A DNA stretch of 64,000 nucleotides from Simmondsia chinensis (Eukaryota; Streptophyta; Magnoliopsida; Caryophyllales; Simmondsiaceae), in the NCBI GenBank assembly GCA_018398585.1, contig JAGTTD010000005.1, positions 14,373,355 to 14,437,354 on the forward strand, written 5' to 3'. Of this stretch, positions 11,691 to 22,757 are shown one piece after another; position 1 is the stretch's first letter; every line of letters starts with the position of its first letter. Made by a program: the position numbers and the translations under genes. The notes beneath the pieces were generated by a model. That model was not told the DNA's origin. It did no database searches and saw only the letters and a list, made by a program, of their open reading frames with translations.

Positions 11691-11967
11691 TAGTCAATAA
11701 AAACATCCACTAAACCTTTGTAGTGTCTTCCAATAGTAGCTTGGACAACATTTAATCGAGGATAATGATCTATCCTTTCAACCAAACTCTCCTTTTTCAT
11801 TCGTTCGAACAACTAAGGCTCTAGAAACTTGATTAGCTTTGGCTTTGCTACATAACCATCAAATAATATACTAAAATACAATTGGTTTGCTCCTTCACAT
11901 AAATGCACCTCACCATTTGTAGGCTCAAGAACCACAGCTATCGTATCCTTTGATTCTTCATAGCTTG

Positions 11968-12399
11968 TTAGTTCTGAAGTACCTTCCTTACAATAGAAAG
12001 TTGCTTTAATGGCATATCACTTAGCTCCTTGTGCTCAAGCGTAGCAGGAATTATGACCTTTGATTCCACTTCTATTACATCATGGGTGTTTAGAGATTGA
12101 ATGTATAAGATGCAAAATTGATCATATATGTTTCTTCCATGGAAGTACATGAAGGCTAAATTGGCACTCCCTATCATGCAATAGCTAACAACCATAATCT
12201 CAATAATAGAATATGAGATCATTTCGATTTTGTCAAGAACTCCATAAGGACAAAACACTTGGAAAAGAATATACTCATCTGTAAGGTAAAAAAGCTTTGA
12301 AACCTTAATGAAGAGGGCAGCATCTTTAGGAGACTTGGCTTTAACGAAATTTGAGTTGAACAAATGTTGAATTTTATATTGTGGCATTTTGTGGAACAC
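11968..12399 (-). pseudogene. Gag-like protein with PTB-type RRM
   Basis: 143-codon minus-strand frame directly after the primer site and leader, where gag is expected. Residues about 28-95 read ALFIKVSKLFYLTDEYILFQ, then VFCPYGVLDKIEMI, and later FHGRNIYDQFCILYIQ. From family knowledge, beta1 plus 'LFY..T...L.QVF.PYG...KI' plus 'L.GRNIYD.CC.L.IQ' is the pattern of the RRM of plant polypyrimidine-tract-binding proteins. The RNP1 part is eroded. A parallel domain occurs in the gag of the element at 36242-38988. The C-terminal half is not recognised. No CCHC knuckle was seen, and downstream pol is mostly deleted, so the element is not autonomous. The role (RNA packaging or host RNA binding) is inference. 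Confidence 0.65.
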
Positions 12400-12632
12400 C
12401 TTCTATACAATACTTGAAGTTCTACAATTCAGATTCAAATCCTCAAATTCGGACCTCAAAAATACAAGTATACCTCGAGGATTAAATTTGCAACTTGTGA
12501 GCAGCAACCCGGTAATAGATGATCAAGTCTCACAGCTAAACAAAACCAAGCCTCTTCGCATATAGAAAGTAGACCAATCTTAAATGATTGCTCAGTTTTC
12601 CATGGCCGGGAATCGTTTGTCCTGATGCCAGT

Positions 12633-13048
12633 TGATGCAATCGAATACCAATTTCGCACAAATTCAGCTATGATCGAGCAAATCCAACGAATAAATCCAC
12701 AATCGAACAATCAATAATCTTAACACAAAGTATTGTATTGTATTGTTATAGATGTAAACTCTATAAGTAATTTTAAAGTATACTTGCTAGTAGGATAGTA
12801 AATTTAGGGGGAAAGGAAAGGGAGAAATAGAGTAGAATATAGGGAGAGAGGGAACTAATGACATTCAATCCAATCATAAACAAACCTTAATCTCCTCTAA
12901 TTATTTATAATAAGCAAAGATGACTAAGCATGCTAATGTGGCCGTAAGGGATGCACGGTTGCTGGCTGCTGGCTGCGCAATTGATGTGACAAAGTAAGGA
13001 GGATAAGTATCGGTCTCGTTAATAACGGTATCAGGAATGTTCGTATCA
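12633..13048 (-). repeat. 5' LTR of the RRM gypsy
   Basis: 416-bp LTR. On the minus strand it contains a TATTATAAATAATT promoter-like box (about 12902-12915) and is followed by the primer binding site. Right flank CTAGG. Confidence 0.88.
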
Positions 13049-13303
13049 CTAGGTCCCAGGTCATAACTTTTGATTTTGGACTTTGTTCGACTTATCCAAA
13101 CTATTTCATTATGATAGTTGTCAATATGTGAATTTTGTCTTTTATAGTAGATTTAAGGATTTTGCAACTTTTTAAAGTTGTTTTTTTTTCCCCTTTTTTG
13201 ATAGAAGTATAAAATACCCACTCAAAAATTGTTGAAAATGGAGTGAGGAAAGTTTAGGAGAGGGCGGAACTTTTCTATAATATATAGGGAGATGTTATAT
13301 TTG

Positions 13304-13870
13304 GAAAATTATCACTTAGGTACCCTGAGATTTGAACATTTATTATTTATTTTTCATGACATTTTAATATATACAATTTGGTATCTTGGTGTTTGAATAT
13401 TTTATCACCTAAGTACCTTATGTCCGAATTTGACAAAGTTTTTTAAGAATTTAAGGAATTATATACAAAAATTAATGATATAAGAATCGATTATGATAGT
13501 ATATGTAAGTTATGTCAATGTTTTCATCAAAACATTAGCTAATTGTGATAATATATTCATTGAAGGCTGATGTAAATTAGCTAAATATTTCTACAATCAT
13601 CTATCATTTTCGCATTTCTTTAGCAGAACATCATCTAAATCTAATAAAGATTCTAATGTATCATTGAAATGGTGTTCTAATTTCAGTATTTTCCAACATA
13701 AATCTATTAAATAATAGCAAAAATGTGTTTATTTGATTAAATTTTAAAACTTCACGGTATTTATATGATAAAATGTTAAAACTCAAGGAATTTAAACTAT
13801 GTATATTGATACATTGGGCATCTAAGTGATAAATGGACAAACCATAAGGGTACCTAAGTGCTAATTTTTC
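13304..13870. mobile_element. Mutator-like MITE
   Basis: Left end GAAAATTATCACTTAGGTAC and inverted right end GAAAAATTAGCACTTAGGTA form terminal inverted repeats of about 40 bp. Flanks TTATATTTG (13295-13303) and TTATATTTA (13871-13879) match at 8 of 9 bases, as expected for a Mutator-type 9-bp target duplication. No coding capacity; 567 bp. A diverged relative of its left half is at 2848-3110. Confidence 0.78.
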
Positions 13871-14100
13871 TTATATTTATATTAATCGTCAGAAATTTAT
13901 TATTTATACACTATAAAAAAAGTGACTACTACCAACAGCATGATTGTTGTTGGCAATGGCAATTTTTCTATTGGTAAAGACTTTACCAACATAAATCGGT
14001 CTGTTGGTACACTATTGGTATTGCCACTGTTGGTAAAGGCTTTACCAACAGAAATTTAAAGTTGTTGGTAATACCTCTACAATAGCTACAATTGTTTATT

Positions 14101-14298
14101 TGTTGGTAAAAGTTATACCAACAAAAGCTTTTTGTTGGTAAAAGGTATTACCAGCAAAATATTTTCTATTGGTAAATGATATTACCAATAACAAATTCTT
14201 TATTGGTAAATGATTTACCAATAAAAAATTTTCTGTTGGCAAAAGTTTTACCGACAAAACAATATCTATTGGCAAAAGGTATGCTACCAAAGAGTTAT
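14101..14298. repeat. Left subterminal palindrome array, about 33-bp period
   Basis: Units begin near 14101, 14133, 14167, 14201, 14234 and 14267, each of the form T(G/A)TTGG(T/C)AAA...TTTACC(A/G)A(C/T)A, so every unit is itself an inverted repeat. Likely binding sites for a TNPA-like protein. Confidence 0.8.
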
Positions 14299-15201
14299 TT
14301 TGTTATTACCAACAATAATTTCATATTGCTACTCTCTACATAAAAAACATAGTTTGTGGGTGGCATTACCTTGTCACAACAATTTACCAATTTATATAAC
14401 CAAATCTATCATTACATCCAAAATGTATACAACTCCATCCATGTTTAATCCACAACAAAAGCAAAGCATCCAATACAAATCTACAACTCCATCCAAAATC
14501 TAATCTAACTAGTACAAATAGCTAAAAAGAAAAATCCATCATCTACCAAAAAGTTCTAAGTAATTTGTCTACAATAAGAATAACCAACATCATATATCTT
14601 CCAACACATAATCTTTATAGGCAAATCTTCCTCTTCACATTCGTGATTAAGCTCATCATCCAATGATCTTCCATTTTCTTATGACAATGACCAATAGAGA
14701 CATTAAACAACAACATAAGCTCGAGCTCAATTTTTTAGCATAAAGGCAAATTATTACACTAAAACATTGTCATAGAGCCTATACACAACATCATGAGAAT
14801 TTCCTTAGCAAACAGAGAACATGACTTTCTATTGGAGTATATTATGACACTAAAACATTCATATTTGCATAATGTAATACAAAGTTCAACTCCTATATCT
14901 GAATTTGGAAAGGAGTATGTCATGATTTCCTCTACATCTCTTGACTTATAGGCATCATGTACTAACTCATGCAAATTCATATGCATTATAGAGCTATTCA
15001 TTTGTAAACAATCATAAGAATGTAAGCTCCTAATTAATATAGTTATTAACTCATAAGCATCAATAATGTCAACGTATATTTCCCTCAAATGCAGTTGTCT
15101 CCCAAGAAATGTTCACCAAATTGCAGTATTATCACATGAAAAATGAATTCATTATACTTCATAAATACATCGAAAACGTCAAACATACACACAAACAATT
15201 G

Positions 15202-15204
<3 letters not shown>

Positions 15205-15235
<31 letters not shown>
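15205..15235. repeat. (TA)n microsatellite
   Basis: Uninterrupted TA dinucleotide tract of about 31 bp inside the CACTA element. Confidence 0.95.
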
Positions 15236-15238
<3 letters not shown>

Positions 15239-17492
15239 TATCCGCATCAAAAACCAGTTATATATAAACGGTTTCTAGTATGTGCTAGTTATAAAGGATG
15301 AGTCTTTCAAAAGTAAACTCCCACATGGTCTAGCAGACACAAACATATCTGAAAATCTGTATTTGCAAACCCTATTTAGCTTCCAATGCATCAAACATAT
15401 GAAGAAAAAGGTTTTGTAATCTATTAAAATCCACCAAACTATATAACAATTTGCTTGGGTGCCTATATTCACGAACTTGCAAAATACATTTTCCAAAACA
15501 ATGGCTTCTTAAACAGGGAATGAACACAACCAACATGTCACTAGGTTTCTCCTTGGCATCAAATTAAACACAAGGAACACATAACTACCTTGAGTACATC
15601 TATTTCATTATAACCATTTACAGTACAATTCAGAATTACTTAAATTTGAGTCCAATAGACAAAATGTTTCTAAGAAGTAACAAAATCAATATGATTCACA
15701 CAATATCACAGAAAGAATAAAAACGCCAAATAAATGATCCACTCAATATGATTCACCCAATTATATCACAGAAATACTAGTTAATACACTTACTTGCTAA
15801 TGTTAATCCATGAACATCACTAGGAGCTTCAAAAAGTGGTAGAAGGCTTCTAAAACCTGTCAACAAGACCTACAAGGTAATTAATTCAAGATGAATAACA
15901 AGAAACAAGAGCATATACCAAAATCAGAATAACTGCAAAAAGAAACCTCAGCACTTGTTTAGAAAAAAACAATTCTTTGGAAGCAAAGGAATAAAGCACA
16001 ACTGATTGCTGAAATATACAAAATTATACTTTATGCACAATGGTTCATCAAAAAGATTTTGAAGCAGGAAATCAAATTCACTAAAAGCAAATGCCCAATA
16101 CATATGTACCTTAGTGTCTAAGAATCGTTTAGTGGACATAAGAATTATAACCATGGAATCAAATGCCCATTACACTTGCACTAAACTAAGTCTCAGAAAC
16201 TTTTATGGTTTTAAATGCCATGTCAAAGAACATAGGCAAATCATTTCTTGTATAACAAAATAAAAGCAAGATATGATGGAAAGTTAGAAGTAGGTATTTA
16301 GAGTATAATTTCAAAACTCTAGAGAATAAAACATATATTGAAGAGCCCATGGATGTTTCACATTTTAACGTAGTTGTTGATAAAAGAACAAGAGATAACA
16401 TATAAAGAGTAGATTACTTGCACAAACCTATCGAACTTTGTTAATTTAACCCTCTATCCTAAAAAATCATACACACTATACTCATAAACTTTCATACTGA
16501 CAAGAAACATATGAAGATCATAGAAAGTTGCTATGCCAATAAACCAATCAATAAGTATTCGATGAACTGTAAAAAGGCTTACCTTATGGCACTGATTTGA
16601 AGGCCCAACTGAAATAATAGAATACTAATCCAAGGTATTTCACAACATTTCAACTAGTTCTAAAAAATAATAAACAGAGAAAAGTGATTAGACATGCCAA
16701 AATGATATGCTCAACATGATATTCCAATACCAATTACCAAAACAGAACTTTTTAGCTAAATTTTTTTAAGCTCGAAGTCATATGTTATGAAACTATGAAC
16801 TATGAAATCAGCAACTAAGGCCTCAAATCTTTCTCAACCGTTTGTTAACATCCCAGTTTAGCTTTAAAGCATTAAATTTTTCAAAAATCTTAACCTAGTG
16901 GTTGACAGTCTGATCTGGAATTGTTTTACAAATACATTATCAGAATAGAATTTAACCCGTGAAGTTCAATTCAAAGTTCATATAAGTTGGAACATTACTC
17001 TAGAAATTATGAAATTCACAACCAACCAAGCAAGGTTCTAGCTTAACTGACTAGATTGCATATCATAAACTTAACATACTGCCACAAAGGTCAAGTACAT
17101 TCAATTCAAACAACTGAAATCCATAACTCAAATTTACAACCAATAGATATAAGCTTACCACAAAAGGAGAAAAGGGCAACCTTGAGAGGTCAACACCAAT
17201 GTTGGTTTTATACTTTGGGAGCTATTTTAACTTAAATTAACAAAAATAAAGAGTAACCCAAGAAAACTAGTGATATAAGTTAATTAGGGTTTATTTTCAC
17301 AAAAGAAGAAATCGGTTGATCTCAAGAGTTGCAAATAAGGTCTAGGGTTCCTATTTTTTGACCTTAAAACAATGTCTAGGGTTCAATTTCAAGACATACT
17401 CAACAGCAATATGAAAAATCAACAAAAATCAATGAAAAAACTAACGAAAACGCGAACGAAAAAAGAGAGGGAGAGGTGCAAACAGAAGATGA

Positions 17493-17665
17493 GTGAGCGA
17501 GCGGCGACGGAGATGGCGACGAGACGGCAAGCAGGGTGACCGGGGACGGAGAGCAGGGTGAGCGGCGACGGCGACGGCGACGGGAAGGCGAGCAGGGCGA
17601 GCAGCGACGGCGATGGCGACGGGAAGGCGAGCGGGACTAGCGGCGACGGCGAGCAGGGTTTGAGT
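17493..17665 (-). promoter_or_regulatory. GC-rich 39-bp repeat block, possible 5' end of a leftward transcript
   Basis: Within strongly AT-rich DNA this block is rich in CG. Copies of a 39-bp unit (AGCGGCGACGGCGACGG...) start at 17561, 17600 and 17639, with diverged units to the left. On the minus strand CTCTCTCT tracts precede it and a TTTTGTGGTAAGC donor-like site follows near 17160. A CpG-rich 5' UTR/promoter is an inference. The 75-codon minus frame over it (17441-17668) reflects the repeat (PARLPVA units) and is probably not a protein. Confidence 0.4.
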
Positions 17666-18104
17666 CAAGGAGAGAGAGAGAGAGATGAAAATGAACGAAG
17701 ATAGAGAGAAGGAGAGGATGGGTATGCTTTCAACAGTAACTTTGTTTTTGAATTTATTTTATTATTTTTTTTTTGATCAAAGTCTTTGAATTTTTGAAAA
17801 CAAATTGGGAATATTAGGTTGTTTAAAAAAAAAAAGGGGATATTAGGGATGTAAATGGGTGGTGTTTGTGGTTGTGGTGGAGCATCGGGGAGCTCGTGGA
17901 TAGTGGTTGCCGGTGCAAGCTGGTAGGATCGACTGTTTAAGGTAACCAGTGGTTGGAGAAGAGATTGGGTAAAGTAGGGATACGTAAGTGAATGCTATAA
18001 TTTGGTAATAAGTAAAGTATAAATATAAAAATAAAATAAGTAAATAAAATTAAAGAACGGAGAGACAATGAAAGTGAAGAGGGAAAATAATTTTTTTTTG
18101 AAAA

Positions 18105-18105
<1 letters not shown>

Positions 18106-18135
<30 letters not shown>
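18106..18135. repeat. (ATT)10 microsatellite
   Basis: Ten ATT units inside the CACTA element. Confidence 0.95.
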
Positions 18136-18500
18136 TAAAGATAAATTATTTAAAATACATGTTTAATTATAACTTATTACTAGTATGAGATTTAGTGTAC
18201 TAATTTTTTAGTTCATAAATTTTGTAAAATAATATTTTAATACGGTAAGTTATGTATATTTTATAAAATCATCTAAATGACGGTAAGAAAGAATAAAAAT
18301 GAGACCTACTTACACCAATATAGATCGTCATTTAAACTATTTTTTCATTATGTTTTTAACTAAAAAATTATTTTACAAAAGGCACTATAAAATTGATATA
18401 TCAAACCTTACGACATTAATATCTAAATTACTCTAATAAAATTTTTTATAATTACTAATTTTTCAAAATTTTGTTTATTGATAAATACATCTATTGATAC

Positions 18501-18780
18501 TAATTTAATTAATACCAATAAAATTTATTTTATTTAGTAATGATCTAGTTAATACCAACAAAATTTATTTTTGTAGACATTGTGCTAGTCAATACGAATA
18601 ATACTTATTTCTGTCAGCATTAAGTTAGTCAATACCAATAGAACTTATTTCTGTTGACATTGAGCTAGTCAATAGCAACAGAATTTGTTTCTGTTGGTAT
18701 TGAGCTAGTCAATACCAACAAAAATTTATTATGTTGGGATTGACTACACCAATACCAACAGAAATCTACTTTTGTTGGGA
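18501..18780. repeat. Right subterminal array, seven units of exactly 40 bp
   Basis: Units start at 18501, 18541, 18581, 18621, 18661, 18701 and 18741 with no length change. Each holds (G)CTAGTCAATACCAACA and an inverted TTTCTGTTGGTATTG-like half, so the array is both tandem and palindromic. Left-side units have a period near 33 bp instead. Confidence 0.85.
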
Positions 18781-18914
18781 CTAGATTTTTATTATTTTCA
18801 CTTCCTACTCCTTCCGAGTCATTACCAACAGTAACATTTTGCTGTTGGTAATGTACAACCATTACCAACAGAACCTGAAATACTACTGTTGATAATGGTC
18901 ACTTTTTTGTAGTG

Positions 18915-19477
18915 ATATAATAGATATCTATTTTGAGCATGTCTAGTATGGAGTTAAGAGGGGATATTAATTAGAAGGGTAACTATTAAACCCCTTCTCT
19001 ATTTAGTTAACCATTAATATTTATCTTATTAAAATGTTTACCTTTAAATGCACTATCCCCAACTATTGCAATGAAAAATATTTCAACTAGTTTTTGTCTC
19101 TGGAATTTGGAAAATTGTACAAAAAATATTTCATTGTTAAAGAAGTAATTTGAATATACGATAAATATTCTATATATTCTAAAATATAATGAAAAATATT
19201 TAATTTTTTCTAGTATAAGAAAATGCTTTGAATATTTGGAAATGAACTTTTAATATATAAAAAAATTTGTAGATGTTATAAAAATATTTTATATAATCGC
19301 TAAAGAAAAATATTTAAGAAAATATTTTAATATTTAAGGTAATTATTATACATAAATAAAAAATAATTTAAAATTTTTTTAAATATTGTAATATCTACAA
19401 GTATATTTTAAATATTTCTAAATTATCTTAATATTTAAATTAAGATAATGTAAATATTTTATTGAATACTTTAAATA
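18915..19477. other. Unassigned, very AT-rich
   Basis: Dominated by AAATATTT-type words; no coding, TIR or LTR signals recognised. Confidence 0.5.
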
Positions 19478-20111
19478 TGATACAAGTCAAAAACATTAGG
19501 CAAAGAGAAGTGAATTGCATATTGCGAGGTAGAGAAGAAAGATACTACTTTATATATCTAAGGTGCTATTCCATCCATTACCAATTGGTTTTGAGATGGA
19601 ACCTCCTTTAGTACGTAACAGTGGTATCAGAGCAGTCGATTCTCAGATCGATTCCAAAGAGCTTGGTTTGGTATGAGATGGACCCTACTCTGGAGTTGTG
19701 CTCGATTAGGTATGGGATGGACTGCACTTGATGGTTGCGCTTGACAAGTTACATGTAATGGGCCCAAGTTTTGGAAATGACTGCGTAAGAGATGGCTACC
19801 TGGAGTTAAGTGGAGCCATCTACAGGAGAAAGGGGTTATCTGCTCAGAGTGAAGCTACCTACAGTGAAGCTATCGAGGACAATGATTGTGGAGTGTGGTG
19901 GAACAAATCAAAATATTGAGCAAAAACAAAAAGAAGTGAATCCGTCTACAAGAGAAAAAAGCTTTCTACTTAAAGTGAAGCTGTTGAGGACGACGGTTGC
20001 AGAGCATGGTAGTTTAGTACAAGTCAAAAATATTGAGCTAAAAGAAATGACTCCCACGTTGCTAGATAGAGATGAAAGATATCACTTTGGAATCTCCTTT
20101 GATATATAACA
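19478..20111 (+). mobile_element. TRIM-like miniature LTR element
   Basis: A 143-bp left LTR (19478-19620, TGATACAAGTC...AACA) and a shorter right LTR (20015-20111) share TACAAGTCAAAAA, GATAGAGATGAAAGATA-like and CTCCTTT segments. TGGTATCAGAGC, the tRNA-iMet primer site, lies at 19622-19633, two bases after the left LTR. The element is flanked by AAATA on both sides (19473-19477 and 20112-20116). The 394-bp interior contains only short frames and no gag or pol motif. The left LTR also has the CCAATTGGTTTTGAGATGGA stretch common in plant short-LTR elements. Confidence 0.8.
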
Positions 20112-21755
20112 AAATATTAAGAAAATATTTTTTAAATATTTAACTTGTATTTCATGCAAACATTCTGGATGCTTTTTTGACAAATTTTCTTTCTGAACTT
20201 TTTAAATTTTTTTTTTAAAAATAATTTTCAATTTCTTTTTTTTTTTTTAAATCCCTTGGTCGATGTACAAACATAAGTCCTTTGTCTAGGATTTGCTGTT
20301 GCTGTGCACATTATCGCTTTTATTTTTCAAAAGAGACCTTTCTTTTGCATCCTCTTCCATTTTTGTGTTAGAAAAATGTTTTAATTTTTATTTGTTTTGT
20401 ATGACCGGGCACCAAGTAATTTTTTAGATAAGGCACCAAGAAAATAGTTAGATTGGGCACTAAGTATTTTTTGAGTGGTGCCCAAGTAATGACCCCAATT
20501 ACTTTCGTGCTTTTTCCTTAACTAATTTTTTCCATAACTGTACAGAATTTGAGGCCCTATATCCGCCACTTTCCATATTTGAGGCTGATTCTCGCAATGA
20601 TCTATTCCTTAACAACCAAGGAATGTATTCTATAAATACCAGGACCAAGGAATTTATCAATATCATTGAAAAACATTGTTATCATTGAAAATACAATTAA
20701 CAAAATATTGTCCTTCTCCTTCATGGCTTTCTTTCTCTATTAATATTCTCTGCTCCACTACTGAGTAAGTTGGGGCGTACTCCAACTCATCTCCATGGAA
20801 TACACTGCTGAGATGGGTGCCGTGTTAACCCTGGGGGTCGAAGTACTGTTCATCCCATTGTACCTCTGTGGGGCCATAAGCTTCTTAAGGCAGTAGATTT
20901 CGCTACAGTGTGGCAATTTCTTGAGTCAATTCTTTCCCTTCGATTATCTTGTTCAAAGACGATTTATTCATCTTATTTATGCCTTCATTTAGTACATCAA
21001 TGGTTTTATTCTCTCGCCCATTAAAGCTTGGTATTTATGCTTCTCCGGCTTGCAATCGTTCTATTCATGTTAAGTCTAATTACCTTGAATATAAATTTAA
21101 ATATTATGAAAGCTTAAGACTAAATATTGTGGTGATAAAAGTGATTCATATCAAGATTAGATCGTATGAAAGGTCAAAATAAATTCCTCACTTGGACTCA
21201 ATTTAAGTTCCTTTCTTTAGTTTGATGTTGTATAATGATTGCTCATTATCCCATATGTTTTCCAACAATCTAAGTCATTTACATATAATGAGTAATCATA
21301 TCAAAACTAATGTTGTTTCTGTTGGCCTAATATGTTGAAATCTAGATCTATCAAGATAAGGGGAAAAAAATTTGTAATATGTGATTGGCTTATATGAAAT
21401 CCTTCCCAAGAAATTTGGAGTCTATTTGCATTCTTAAATAAAATAAAACATTTAGAGGGTCGAACAATGATTTTAACAAAGGATATTAAATTTGTGAAGG
21501 AATAGATACTCTTCATATTAATTTGAGTTCAAGTGATTAAAATAGGTTGAGCCTCTAGTAATGTTGACAAATTGTTAGATTAATGGCTTACTAGGCTTTA
21601 ATGTGAGAGAACTTGACCTTAATTGAAATAACTAGTAGCCCTCTTGAATAACCTTTAAGGACACCGTGAGTACAGGTGGTAAAAGGGTATAATATCTCGC
21701 TTCTAAGATGAGCAATCGAGATTATTCTCAAGTACATCTTTTAAATTTGGAAAGT
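20112..21755. other. Unassigned region with one promoter-like segment
   Basis: No coding domain recognised. A TATAAATACC box near 20631, a downstream pyrimidine-rich stretch (20708-20760) and a GC-richer block (20780-20900) look like part of an unidentified LTR, but no partner repeat is in the window. Near 21230-21300 there is a small palindrome (ATAATGA/TCATTAT) repeated imperfectly as ATAATGAGTAATCAT. Confidence 0.4.
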
Positions 21756-22093
21756 TGTAATAAGTCGAATTCTAGTGTTATGTTTGAATTTAGTTCTTGA
21801 CGGGAAGGTTGGTTAGTTCGGTTAGGGTCATGGTCCGTTTTTACGGCTAAAGCTTGTAAGTCGGTTGCTTAATATGTCCCGATGCATTGTTTCTTCTTCT
21901 TAGTTCGTGCTTAGCTCAAAACCATTAAGTAGTGAGAGATTTTCTTGTAAGAAAGGTTTTGAATGAATTGAATTGATTTGTTCTTCTCAACCCTAACTCC
22001 CTCTCTCTATCTCTCATCTCTTTCTTCTACTTCTCATCTCAACTTCTCCTTTTGTCCTACGTTATGATTCAAGTTTGATCTTGAACCATAAGA
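21756..22093 (+). repeat. 5' LTR of outer gypsy
   Basis: About 338 bp; 3' end followed by primer site at 22096. Confidence 0.85.
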
Positions 22094-22106
22094 ATTGATA
22101 TCAGAG

Positions 22107-22229
22107 CTTGTAAAGTTGCTGCGATTAGAAACGAAATATATTCGATTTGATTGTTTAGCAATATGATCAAGCTACCTTAGTTACTCGGTCATTCAATCAA
22201 GTTGATTGATCTAATTTTTGTGGAGTGTT
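22107..22229 (+). repeat. Leader duplication, left copy
   Basis: 123 bp from CTTGTAAAGTTGCTGCG to TTTTTGTGGAGTGTT, abutting the inner 5' LTR. Its partner is 26558-26680. See the finding on recombination. Confidence 0.85.
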
Positions 22230-22571
22230 TGTTATGTCTATCGAGTTGTAATTCAAGTTAATAAAATTAGGCGGGTTGTTTTGTTCAAAATCTGGTTTGG
22301 GCGCCAAAGTTTGTTAGCGGTTAGAGCCCGATTGTGTTTTTGGCGGGAGTTTTGTGCTGTGGTCCCTTGTTATTTGTTTTTCATTAGTTCTCTTTAAATA
22401 GTAGCTGATTTACTTGTAATGAGTTATCCAATGAAATATTAATTAATCCTAGTGATTAAACTTCTTCTTCTCATCTAATTCTCTCTATTTTCGCACCCCC
22501 TTCCCTTCTTTCTCATCCCAAACTCTCTTACTTTCTTAGGTTAAGTTCAAGATTTAATCTCGAACTTAACA
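22230..22571 (+). repeat. 5' LTR of inner gypsy
   Basis: 342 bp, TG...CA. Confidence 0.92.
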
Positions 22572-22605
22572 ATTTGTATCGGAGCTAGGTTCGGCTAGCA
22601 AATTA

Positions 22606-22757
22606 ATGGATACAAACGGAATTCCCTTGATCAGTTGTGTCACAACCAGATCGGCAGCAGCAAGAACAGCTGTTAGATCGTCCAATGTTGAGATTATTGG
22701 AGGTAGTGATGCACCAGGTCGTGACTTGGTGACAAATGCTCAAATGGACAGTAAATT
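22606..22757 (+). pseudogene. Gag N-terminal stub of inner gypsy
   Basis: ATG at 22606 opens MDTNGIPLISCVTTRSAAAR and continues to about 22757, after which the open frame changes to the one used by pol. Position after the primer site and the sudden frame change mark a deletion of most of gag. No capsid motif remains. Confidence 0.6.

Larger units (their letters stand above)
7774..13048 (-). mobile_element. Gypsy-like LTR retrotransposon with RRM-type gag (host of a nested copia)
   Basis: Two direct repeats (7774-8183 and 12633-13048) start TGATGCAAT and end in CA; both outer borders carry CTAGG (7769-7773 and 13049-13053), a perfect 5-bp target duplication. On the minus strand the 5' LTR (12633-13048) is followed two bases later by TGGCATCAGG (12621-12630), a slightly decayed tRNA-iMet primer site. 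The 3' LTR is preceded by GATGTGAAGGGGC, a polypurine tract, and by an AGGGACAAAGG motif like other gypsy 3' ends here. Content in order on the minus strand: RRM-like gag (12399-11968), unrecognised coding debris, a decayed reverse transcriptase piece (11690-11225), then the nested copia (11172-8273). Most of pol is missing. Confidence 0.88.
13909..18914. mobile_element. CACTA transposon of a second family, non-autonomous
   Basis: Starts CACTATAAAAAAAGTGA and ends TCACTTTTTTGTAGTG; both borders carry ATA (13906-13908 and 18915-18917). Subterminal palindromic arrays (TTGGTAA...TTACCAA) are dense at 13930-14300 and 18497-18890. The interior of about 4.2 kb shows no transposase domain. A GC-rich, CpG-rich repeat block at 17500-17660 followed leftwards by pyrimidine-rich sequence resembles a 5' untranslated region of a leftward transcript. 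Minus frames such as 14759-15088 (109 codons), 15275-15496 and 16186-16401 have no motif I recognise. Confidence 0.9.

Noticed and set aside
14759..15088. 109-codon minus frame in the second CACTA element
   Set aside because: No transposase or other recognised motif; kept only as a mention in the element entry.
17441..17668. 75-codon minus frame with PARLPVA repeats
   Set aside because: It is the translation of a GC-rich 39-bp minisatellite, with no known domain.
18501..18780. Regular repeats that could look like a CRISPR array
   Set aside because: Units are contiguous, palindromic and have no unique spacers; they lie at the subterminal end of a CACTA element.
19622..19633. TGGTATCAGAGC as part of a tRNA gene
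   Set aside because: Only the primer binding site complement of tRNA-iMet; no A/B boxes or cloverleaf around it.
20600..20940. Possible gene promoter and first exon (TATAAATACC and a GC-richer block)
   Set aside because: No coding domain follows; more likely part of an unidentified LTR, for which no partner was found.
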